This document shows, piece after piece, positions 10,743 through 19,179 of a stretch of 35,805 nt of DNA. A program made the position numbers and the translations under genes. Location of the stretch: the NCBI GenBank assembly GCA_021814565.1, contig JAKAIC010000010.1:1-35805 (forward strand). The letters are read 5' to 3'. Position 1 is the first letter of the stretch; every line of letters begins with the position of its first letter. Origin of the DNA: Actinomycetes bacterium. GTDB taxonomy: Bacteria > Actinomycetota > Actinomycetes > S36-B12 > UBA5976. The notes under the pieces were generated by a model. The model was not told the DNA's origin and did not search any database. It saw only the letters and a program-made list of their open reading frames with translations.

Positions 10743-12446
10743 GTGCATCCATTGCGTTGGGTACGCAGGCACGTCACGGCGCTTGGCCTCACCCTTGCAG
10801 CGCTGGGATTCTGGTGGTTCGAGGCGCTGTACGGATTCACTCCGACGCTCGACGGATTTGTGCTTGCGCAGGCATGGCGTGTCCGCATGGGCGAGATTCC
10901 GCATGTCGACTTCACCTCGCCGCGACCTCTGGGCTCTGCGCTGCTGCACCTGCCGGAGGCCATGCTGGGCACGGGCATGCTTGCGGGATCACGCCTTGTG
11001 GTCACCATGCAATTGCTGGTGATCGCCGTGGCCTTCGTGCGATCCGGGAGCCAGCGGCCGCTGCGCCGTCTCACCTTTGCCTCGCTTGCAGTGCTGGCCT
11101 TCATGCTCGATGTCGGCGATTGGCCGGTCATTGCCTGGCACACCATCGATGGCCTGTTCCTGGCTGCCCTTGCCTTCGAGCTGGCCCGAGCGGCACGGAC
11201 GAGGCCAGGCTGGCGTTGGGGCCTGATGTGGTTCCTTGCCGGTGCAGCGCCGTTGGTGAAGCAGGGCTTCGTCATTGTTCCCGTGATGGTGGCCATCGAG
11301 CTGCTCCGCCACGAGCGCGTGCGCGTCTGGCGCTGGATGCCCATGCTGCTGGCACCCGCGGTGCTGTTCCTCTGGTGGGTGCGCCCCGGCCCCGCCGCGC
11401 TCGCCAACCAGCTGGTGGGTCCCACGAGCGGCAACCTGCCTTCACTGCTGGTGCCGCTGCAGGCGCTGGCGCAGGGAACGATGCTGCTCTCGCTGGCCTA
11501 CGCGGCCCTGTGCGCGCTGCTCGCTCTCCGTTTCGCCGAGACGCACCGATTTGGTAGCTGGGTCCGCACCACTGTCGCGCTGTTCCTCCTGCTGGCGCCC
11601 ACGCTTGCTCTGGGGTACTCAGCGAACTTCGCTCGCTCCAGTGGCTGGGCCTTCGTGCCCTTCGCTAGCTATTGCGCGATCGCGGCGGCTCGCTGGTGGC
11701 GCAGGCACGACGACGATCTGGTGCTGCAGGTGCTGGGCTTGCTGCTGCTCGGATACGCGACCACGGTCTCCTGGGCAGTGCCCACGCCGAGCCTGGTTGC
11801 AGGTGTCGTGCTGGCTCGTTCCGTGCTGCTGCTTCCTCTGTTCGACCACCGGGATGGTGAACCGGAGGAGTCGGCCGGGGCTGGTGCTCAGCGGCATCTC
11901 CAGCGCATAGCGTCGGTGGGGTTGGTGGTCGCCGCACTCACCGGCACCGGGCTCGTGACCAACGCCAGAGCCGTGGCGCCGTTCCTGGATGTTCCACGTT
12001 GGGCCATGACATCGCAGGTGGACCTGCCCACCATGCGTGGCATTCATGTGAGCCCCCAGCTGGCGGCCTTCGAGAACAGTCTCATCGGTTGTGTGCGCAA
12101 GTACCCCGCAAGGTGGGTGGCGGTGGCACCCGTTGGCGCAGCTCAGTACCCACTGCTCGGACTACGCAATCCCTTCGGCATTGACTGGTGGTTGCCGCCG
12201 GAGGTTCCCGAAGATCATCTGGCGCGGGTGGTGGCGGTTTTGCAGCGGCTGAATGCGTCGGGGGACTACTTGGTCCTGCAGGAGACGGTGGCTCCCATGG
12301 CACTGGCCTCGATGTCTGTTGCCGAGGTGACGACTCCAGCGGCGGACCTGCTCCCAGCCCCGGGTTATGACGCGCTGCTGAATGGATTGCAGGGCCAGCC
12401 CGTCACCTGTGGTTCCTTCGTCGGCAAGTATGCGCCGGCACACTGA
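10743..12446 (+). CDS. Polytopic membrane protein, possibly GT-C-fold glycosyltransferase-like
   Basis: Many hydrophobic helices; N-terminal LDGFVLAQAWRVRMGEIPHVDFTSPRPLGSALLHL resembles the G-x-P-x-x-D-F loop of PMT/GT-C enzymes. GTG start after GAGGAG. Confidence 0.5.
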   Translation: MHPLRWVRRHVTALGLTLAALGFWWFEALYGFTPTLDGFVLAQAWRVRMGEIPHVDFTSPRPLGSALLHLPEAMLGTGMLAGSRLVVTMQLLVIAVAFVRSGSQRPLRRLTFASLAVLAFMLDVGDWPVIAWHTIDGLFLAALAFELARAARTRPGWRWGLMWFLAGAAPLVKQGFVIVPVMVAIELLRHERVRVWRWMPMLLAPAVLFLWWVRPGPAALANQLVGPTSGNLPSLLVPLQALAQGTMLLSLAYAALCALLALRFAETHRFGSWVRTTVALFLLLAPTLALGYSANFARSSGWAFVPFASYCAIAAARWWRRHDDDLVLQVLGLLLLGYATTVSWAVPTPSLVAGVVLARSVLLLPLFDHRDGEPEESAGAGAQRHLQRIASVGLVVAALTGTGLVTNARAVAPFLDVPRWAMTSQVDLPTMRGIHVSPQLAAFENSLIGCVRKYPARWVAVAPVGAAQYPLLGLRNPFGIDWWLPPEVPEDHLARVVAVLQRLNASGDYLVLQETVAPMALASMSVAEVTTPAADLLPAPGYDALLNGLQGQPVTCGSFVGKYAPAH

Positions 12447-12485
12447 CCGCAACTCCCTCAGCCACGAACCCAGCCAACCCATGCC

Positions 12486-12546
12486 CGCTTCACCGGCGGA
12501 ACTCACGCGACACGCCGTGTCCCGCGTGAGTTCCGCCGGTGAAGCG
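12486..12546. repeat. 61-bp palindromic (hairpin) element, copy A
   Basis: CGCTTCACCGGCGGAACTCACGCG...CGCGTGAGTTCCGCCGGTGAAGCG: perfect 24-bp arms around ACACGCCGTGTCC. Related to copy B at 13537-13597. Confidence 0.93.
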
Positions 12547-13450
12547 GCATCAAGGGCGCGTTGAGAGCAGTTGCCAGCCATTGCAGGGCCGGCCGCTCGC
12601 CCTTCATGATCTGCTCAAATGTCCAGTGCACGACGGTCCAGCCGGCCTCACGCAGATCCGAGTCCCGGAAGATCTGCTTGTTGTACTCGCCTCGGCTGCT
12701 GAATTTGCCAAGGCCATCGCTCTCGCCGATGACACGTTGACTGACCCAGGCGAAGTCGGTGCGATACGGGGCGCCCGAAGCGCCTTCAACCCACACTTGG
12801 ATCCTGGGCGCAGGCAGGCCGGCACCGAGCATGGCGCCCCTGCTCGCGGATTCCAGCGACGTCTCACTTTGCGAATCAGCGAGCTCAATCGCCTGATTGA
12901 GGATTCTTGTGCCGGGCCAACCACTCATATGGTCGCGAACCGCCATCAGAGAATCGCGAGTGACGCCCAGAGCCAACGCATGGTCGAGACTCACAAGCGA
13001 TCGGCTCAGCAACAGGCCGCGCGCCAGATCGAGAGCCGTCCGTTCCAGACTTGTCACAGCGACACCGTAGATGCTGACAATGTCTTCAAGTCCGCAGCGG
13101 GCCGGCAGGACCGTCACGTCATCGTTGTAGTCGGGTCGACGATCCTGTGGGCTGCACAACACCGTCAGCTTGCCTGGGACCGGAATGTCGGGAGTGCGCA
13201 ACCCGTGAATGATGGCGGCGGTTTCGTGCGCCGCCACGTACGACGTCGACGACTTCAGGTGCAGTTCGGCCAAACGTGCGAGTGCATGGGCGCGCAGCAC
13301 ATAGTCAGCGTCGCCAAGCTGGTACCTGCCACGCGAGCAGCGCGTGATGAGGCGCGCAGCTATGAACCCGTCGAGCTCGCGGCGGCTCAAGCCCAGCGCC
13401 AGTGCTTCACCCGTGGTGAACGGGCGATCGGAAGGAAGTCGATACGGCAT
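12503..13450 (-). CDS. AbiEi-like N-terminal domain plus DUF559/Vsr-like (PD-(D/E)XK) endonuclease-like C-terminal domain protein
   Basis: Start MPYRLPSDRPFTTGEALALGLSRRELDGFIAARLITRCSRGRYQL (wHTH, AbiEi-like); C-terminal YRTDFAWVSQRVIGESDGLGKF...DLREAGWTVVHWTFEQI resembles DUF559. Alternative start at 13504. Confidence 0.75.
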   Translation of the reverse strand: MPYRLPSDRPFTTGEALALGLSRRELDGFIAARLITRCSRGRYQLGDADYVLRAHALARLAELHLKSSTSYVAAHETAAIIHGLRTPDIPVPGKLTVLCSPQDRRPDYNDDVTVLPARCGLEDIVSIYGVAVTSLERTALDLARGLLLSRSLVSLDHALALGVTRDSLMAVRDHMSGWPGTRILNQAIELADSQSETSLESASRGAMLGAGLPAPRIQVWVEGASGAPYRTDFAWVSQRVIGESDGLGKFSSRGEYNKQIFRDSDLREAGWTVVHWTFEQIMKGERPALQWLATALNAPLMPLHRRNSRGTRRVA

Positions 13451-13536
13451 GGCGGGATGGTGGCGGCACGGCGGCAAGGAATGTTGGCTGCCCACAGGCC
13501 GCACCGCCTGGCTTCGCCGACAGCCGAATTCCCACT

Positions 13537-13597
13537 CGCTTCACTGGCAGAACTCGCGCTGACACCGGTGTGTCGCGCGAGTTCTGCCGGTGAAGCG
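13537..13597. repeat. 61-bp palindromic (hairpin) element, copy B
   Basis: CGCTTCACTGGCAGAACTCGCGC...GCGCGAGTTCTGCCGGTGAAGCG: 23-bp arms with one G:T wobble; same length and plan as copy A. Confidence 0.93.
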
Positions 13598-13605
13598 CAT
13601 TCCGC

Positions 13606-13632
13606 GGAGGGAGGGAGGGGGAGGGGGAGGGG
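13606..13632 (+). other. G-rich purine tract with G-quadruplex potential
   Basis: GGAGGGAGGGAGGGGGAGGGGGAGGGG: five runs of three or more G with single-A spacers, abutting the IclR stop codon. Confidence 0.75.
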
Positions 13633-14361
13633 CTAGCGGCCGGGGGCGGTCATGGCTTTCTTGAGTTGATCGCTGAGACGCTGGGCGGCGGCCACGACGG
13701 CAGCCGCGTGCAGTCGTCCCGGTTGACGGGTGAGGCGCTCGATGGGGCCGGAGATGGACACAGCCGCCACCACTCGACCCGCAGGTGTGCGAACCGGCGC
13801 GGACACCGAGGCCACGCCGGCCTCGCGTTCACCTACGCTCTGCGCCCAGCCCCGACGACGTACTTGCGCCAGACCCGTGGCGGTGAAGGCGGCGCGCTGC
13901 AGTCCGCGGTGCATGCGATCGGGTTCTTCCCATGCCAGCAGCACCTGGGCGGCGGAACCGGCAGCCATGGTGAGGACGCTGCCGACGGGCACCGAGTCGC
14001 GCAATCCGGTCATGCGTTCGGCGGCGGCAACACACATGCGTTGATCGCCCTGACGCCGGTAGAGCTGCGCGCTTTCCCCGGTGGCATCACGGAGCGCGAA
14101 CAGGATGGGGGTGGCGGCGACCAGCAGCCGGTCCTCACCGGCGGCCGCCGCCAACTCGGGGATGCGCCCCCCGAGCACGAAGCGGCCGTTGAGGTCGCGC
14201 GCTACCAGTCGATGATGCTCGAGTGCACAGGCCAGACGGTGCGCAGTCGGGCGGGTGAGGCCGGTAGCCTGCACCAGTCCGGCCAGTGTCTGCGGACCGG
14301 CCTCCAGGGCATTGAGCACCATGGCTGCCTTGTCGAGAACCCCTACACCGCTGTTGTCCAT
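13633..14361 (-). CDS. IclR-family transcriptional regulator, LtbR/NdgR-like
   Basis: LDKAAMVLNALEAGPQTLAGLVQATGLTRPTAHRLACALEHHRLV wHTH; IclR effector domain; divergent from leuCD as in other Actinobacteria. Confidence 0.88.
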   Translation of the reverse strand: MDNSGVGVLDKAAMVLNALEAGPQTLAGLVQATGLTRPTAHRLACALEHHRLVARDLNGRFVLGGRIPELAAAAGEDRLLVAATPILFALRDATGESAQLYRRQGDQRMCVAAAERMTGLRDSVPVGSVLTMAAGSAAQVLLAWEEPDRMHRGLQRAAFTATGLAQVRRRGWAQSVGEREAGVASVSAPVRTPAGRVVAAVSISGPIERLTRQPGRLHAAAVVAAAQRLSDQLKKAMTAPGR

Positions 14362-14386
14362 ATGCTGATATTCTCATCTCAACATA
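14361..14386. promoter_or_regulatory. Candidate operator dyad for the IclR regulator
   Basis: TATGCTGA-N10-TCAACATA imperfect inverted repeat overlapping the regulator's start codon and in the divergent ltbR-like/leuC intergenic region. Confidence 0.35.
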
Positions 14387-14503
14387 CGAAATGGCAAGAA
14401 GAAGCGGTCGGGAAAGGCGCACATTATGTGTGCTCGACGCCAGCACTGGCGTTGCACTCGTCGCAGTGGTCACCGCATCGGGTTGGCTGAAGGGAAGGTC
14501 CTC

Positions 14504-15907
<1,404 letters not shown>

Positions 15908-15910
15908 TTC

Positions 15911-16507
15911 ATGGATAAGTTCACCACCTTCACAGGCGTTGCCGCACCCCTGCGCCGCAGCAACGTCGACACCGACCAGATCGTGCCCGCGGAGTACCTC
16001 AAGCGCGTCACGCGCAGCGGTTTCGCCGACGGATGCTTCGCCAGCTGGCGTAAGGATCCCGGGTTCGTGCTCAACCAACCCGTCTTCGCCAATGCGCAGG
16101 TGCTGGTGGCAGGCCCCGACTTCGGCACCGGTTCCTCGCGCGAGCATGCGGTGTGGGCACTCCAGGATTTCGGCTTCCGTACCATCATCTCCTCGCGTTT
16201 CGCCGATATCTTCCGCGGTAATTCGGCCAAGACCGGTTTGCTCACCGCGCTGGTCGAACAGGATGGTGTGGAGCAGTTGTGGAAGCTCATCGAAGCCAAT
16301 CCCGGGGTCTCGATCAGCGTCGACCTCGAACACAAGCTGGTGCGGTGCGAGACGGTGACGTTGCCCTTCGAGATCGACGAGTACACGCGCTGGCGCCTGA
16401 TGGAAGGGCTGGACGACATCGGCCTCTCGCTACGTCATGCGGATGCCATCGATGCCTTCGAGGCTGCCCGCCCTTCCTTCAAGCCCACGACAAGCGCTCG
16501 CGCCTGA
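15911..16507 (+). CDS. leuD: 3-isopropylmalate dehydratase small subunit
   Basis: [68 protein letters not shown]. Confidence 0.95.
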   Translation: MDKFTTFTGVAAPLRRSNVDTDQIVPAEYLKRVTRSGFADGCFASWRKDPGFVLNQPVFANAQVLVAGPDFGTGSSREHAVWALQDFGFRTIISSRFADIFRGNSAKTGLLTALVEQDGVEQLWKLIEANPGVSISVDLEHKLVRCETVTLPFEIDEYTRWRLMEGLDDIGLSLRHADAIDAFEAARPSFKPTTSARA

Positions 16508-16760
16508 TCGAATCCGACGCACTGAGAAGGTGCGGAAAGCCGTGTTCACGGCGCCGAAGTTCAAGGTCTGGCAACGACTTTTCGGCCAGCGGTCCGGATT
16601 CCCGGTGAATGTCACGGGTTTCGGCTGACGAAGCGCGAAATCTGCGTGATTACAACGACATTTCGGCGTGCCGTGTGTCCAAACTGCGTCGTCACGCATA
16701 ACGTCTGCTCTGTGCCGGTCGGGGAAGATCTGCACACCCATGGGAAGGAAAGGTTCATTA

Positions 16761-17273
16761 GTGAACAGGGCAGACATCGTTGAGCAGCTAGCCGCCCAGC
16801 TCAACATCAGCAAGAAGGATGCCACCACGGCCGTGGACAGCATCTTCGACGGCATCGTTGCCGCAACCGCCAAGGGCGACAAGGTCGCGATCAGCGGTTT
16901 TGGCATCTTCAAGAAGAACGCTCGTAAGGCTCGCGTGGCCCGCAACCCGCGCACCGGTGCCACGGTGAAGGTTGCCGCCACGTCGGTTCCGAAGTTCACC
17001 CCCGGTGCAGAGTTCAAGGCCATCGTGGCCGGCAAGAAGAAGGCCGTACCGGCCAAGAAGGCTGCGCCTGTGAAGAAGGCCGTGGTCAAGAAGGCTGCAC
17101 CGGCCAAGAAGGCTGCACCGGCCAAGAAGGTTGTGGCCAAGAAGGCTGCGCCTGTGAAGAAGGCTGTGGTCAAGAAGGCTGCGCCTGTGAAGAAGGCCGT
17201 GGTCAAGAAGGCTGCACCGGCCAAGAAGGTTGTGGCCAAGAAGGCTCCGGCCAAGAAGGCCGTCAAGCGCTGA
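16761..17273 (+). CDS. hup: DNA-binding protein HU with Lys/Ala/Pro-rich C-terminal tail (HupB-like)
   Basis: GTG start MNRADIVEQLAAQLNISKKDATTAVDSIFDGIVAATAKGDKVAISGFGIFKKNARKARVARNPRTGATVKV; tail of KKAAPAKK/KKAAPVKKAVV repeats. Confidence 0.93.
   Translation: MNRADIVEQLAAQLNISKKDATTAVDSIFDGIVAATAKGDKVAISGFGIFKKNARKARVARNPRTGATVKVAATSVPKFTPGAEFKAIVAGKKKAVPAKKAAPVKKAVVKKAAPAKKAAPAKKVVAKKAAPVKKAVVKKAAPVKKAVVKKAAPAKKVVAKKAPAKKAVKR
17034..17270 (+). repeat. In-frame tandem repeats coding the HU tail
   Basis: Degenerate units of about 33 bp coding KKAAPVKKAVV / KKAAPAKKVVA. Confidence 0.8.
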
Positions 17274-17288
17274 GCAAGTGCTGTGATT

Positions 17289-17321
17289 CGAGGCGGGCGG
17301 GTGCAGACCCCGCCCGCCTCG
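17289..17321 (+). terminator. Stem-loop terminator after hup
   Basis: CGAGGCGGGCGGG-loop-CCCGCCCGCCTCG followed by ATCGTTT. Confidence 0.75.
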
Positions 17322-17389
17322 ATCGTTTGGGGGACAGGCCCATCGCACGAAGAGCATGAAGACAGCACAATGAGCACGCAGGAGGGCGC

Positions 17390-18106
17390 GTGGCTGACAA
17401 GGCAACACCGGCATTTCGTTTCATTCAGGGCTTGGTTCTTCCCTTCATGGTGATGTCGACGAAGCGCGACTGGAAGGGTCTCGAGCACATTCCTGCCGAA
17501 GGACCGTGCATCCTTGCCCCCAACCACAACTCGGATTTCGACCCTTTGGCGGTCGGGCATTTCGTGGTTGTCGGTGCGCGCCGTACCCCGCATTTCCTGG
17601 GCAAGACGGAAGTGGTGGACATGCCCATTCTGGGCAGGCTCTTCAAGGCGGCTGGGCAGATCTCCGTGTATCGCGGAACCGCCAGTGCCGTCAATGCCTT
17701 CCGCGATGCCATCGCTGCCCTGGAGCGGGGGGAGTGCATCGCCGTGTATCCGGAGGGGACCACCACCAAGGATCCCGAGCTGTGGCCCATGATGGGCAAG
17801 ACGGGTCCGGCGCGCATGGCGCTGGAGACGGGTGCACCGGTGATCCCCATCGCCCAATGGGGTGCTCATCGCGTCATCCCCAACCAGGGCTTCGGCTTCC
17901 ATCTGTTCCCGCGCAAGACCATGCATGTGCACGCCGGAGCCCCCATCGATCTGGACGACCTGCGCGGGCGTGAGGTGACGACGGCCATGCTGGAGGAGGC
18001 CACCGAGCGCATCATGCAGTCGATCACCATGCTCCTCGCCGAGATTCGCGGCGAGATTCCGCCGGCTGAGCGCTACAACCTGCGTCGACGGCGTGACCAG
18101 TCATGA
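17390..18106 (+). CDS. 1-acyl-sn-glycerol-3-phosphate acyltransferase (PlsC-like)
   Basis: APNHNSDFDPL (variant NHx4D motif), VYRGTASAVNAFRDAI, CIAVYPEGTTTKDPELWPMMGKTGPARMALETGAPVIPIAQWG. Confidence 0.9.
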   Translation: MADKATPAFRFIQGLVLPFMVMSTKRDWKGLEHIPAEGPCILAPNHNSDFDPLAVGHFVVVGARRTPHFLGKTEVVDMPILGRLFKAAGQISVYRGTASAVNAFRDAIAALERGECIAVYPEGTTTKDPELWPMMGKTGPARMALETGAPVIPIAQWGAHRVIPNQGFGFHLFPRKTMHVHAGAPIDLDDLRGREVTTAMLEEATERIMQSITMLLAEIRGEIPPAERYNLRRRRDQS

Positions 18107-19176
18107 CCCAGGTGGCCGTGATGGGCGGCGGTTCCTGGGGTACTGCCTTCGCGCAGGTGCTAAGCGACGCCGGCAATGAGGTTGTGCTGTGGGCGCGTGA
18201 CGCCGTCATCGTCGAGGCCATCAACGCCCGTCACGAGAATCCCATGTACCACCCGGGGGTGCTGCTGCCACGGGCGCTGAAGGCAGTCAAGAGACCGGCG
18301 CAGGCCCTCAGGGGTGCGGACCTCGTCGTGCTGGCCATGCCGGCTCAGACGGTGCGCTCGTCGTTGGAGGAATGGGGCCGCGACATCCCGGCTGAGGCGC
18401 TTGTGCTCGTGCTGGCCAAAGGCATCGAGATCGGCACCGACCTGCGCATGTCGCAGATCGTCCATCGTGTCGCCAACATCGAGCCCGAGCGCCTAGGCGC
18501 CCTGAGCGGTCCCAACCTGGCCGCCGAGATCATCCGTCGCGAGCCGGCCGCCACCACGGTCGCCTGCCCGGATGAGGCCCACGCCAAGCGCCTGCAGGCG
18601 CTGTGCACCTCCAAGTACTTCCGTGCCTTCTACACCACCGACCTCATCGGGGTGGAGATCGCGGGCGCCACCAAGAACGTCATCGCGCTGGCCAGCGGCA
18701 TCGTCGCCGGCCTTGAGCTGGGCGAGAACGCGCAGGCAGCCATCGCCACGCGCGGCCTGTCCGAGATGTCGAAACTCGGCACCGCGCTGGGCGGGGATCC
18801 CATCACCTTCCTGGGTCTGGCCGGAGTTGGCGACCTCGTAGCCACCTGCGCCTCGCCGCTCTCACGCAACCGCACCTTCGGCGTGCAGTTGGGCAAGGGC
18901 CGCAGCGTGGATGACGTCATCAGCACTTCACGCCTCACCTGCGAGGCGGTGAAGTCGTGCAAGCCGATCGTGGAGTTGGCGCGCGTTCACGAGGTGGAGA
19001 TGCCCATCTCGGAGTTGGTGGCGCAGGTGGTGCACGACGGCCTCCCGGCCCGCGAACTTGTGCGTCGCTTCATGCTCGACGAATCGGATGGGGGAGCGGA
19101 GCAGTCCGCACGCGGCCTCTTCGCCCTGGCGCGCGCCCGTATCAGGGCACGCCGCAACCGGCGCGAGGAACCATAG
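18103..19176 (+). CDS. gpsA: NAD(P)H-dependent glycerol-3-phosphate dehydrogenase
   Basis: VAVMGGGSWGTAFAQVLSDAGNEVVLWARD, ALSGPNLAAEI, EIAGATKNVIALASGI, GLAGVGDLVATCASPLSRNR; ATGA overlap with the upstream gene. Confidence 0.95.
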   Translation: MTQVAVMGGGSWGTAFAQVLSDAGNEVVLWARDAVIVEAINARHENPMYHPGVLLPRALKAVKRPAQALRGADLVVLAMPAQTVRSSLEEWGRDIPAEALVLVLAKGIEIGTDLRMSQIVHRVANIEPERLGALSGPNLAAEIIRREPAATTVACPDEAHAKRLQALCTSKYFRAFYTTDLIGVEIAGATKNVIALASGIVAGLELGENAQAAIATRGLSEMSKLGTALGGDPITFLGLAGVGDLVATCASPLSRNRTFGVQLGKGRSVDDVISTSRLTCEAVKSCKPIVELARVHEVEMPISELVAQVVHDGLPARELVRRFMLDESDGGAEQSARGLFALARARIRARRNRREEP

Positions 19177-19179
19177 GCC

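Noticed and set aside
12486-12546. Hairpin A as only a shared bidirectional transcription terminator
   Set aside because: It lies between convergent genes, so terminator function is possible, but it overlaps coding sequence, has no T tract, and a covarying partner of identical length lies upstream of the gene where a terminator for it would not be needed. Not fully excluded.
12486-13597. CRISPR array or classical IS element
   Set aside because: Only two palindromic copies about 1 kb apart with no spacer series; no DDE/HUH transposase motifs and no clear target-site duplication.
12539-13636. 365-aa plus-strand ORF over the hairpin cassette
   Set aside because: Antisense to the AbiEi/DUF559-like gene; runs through both palindromes and G tract, no recognisable protein features.
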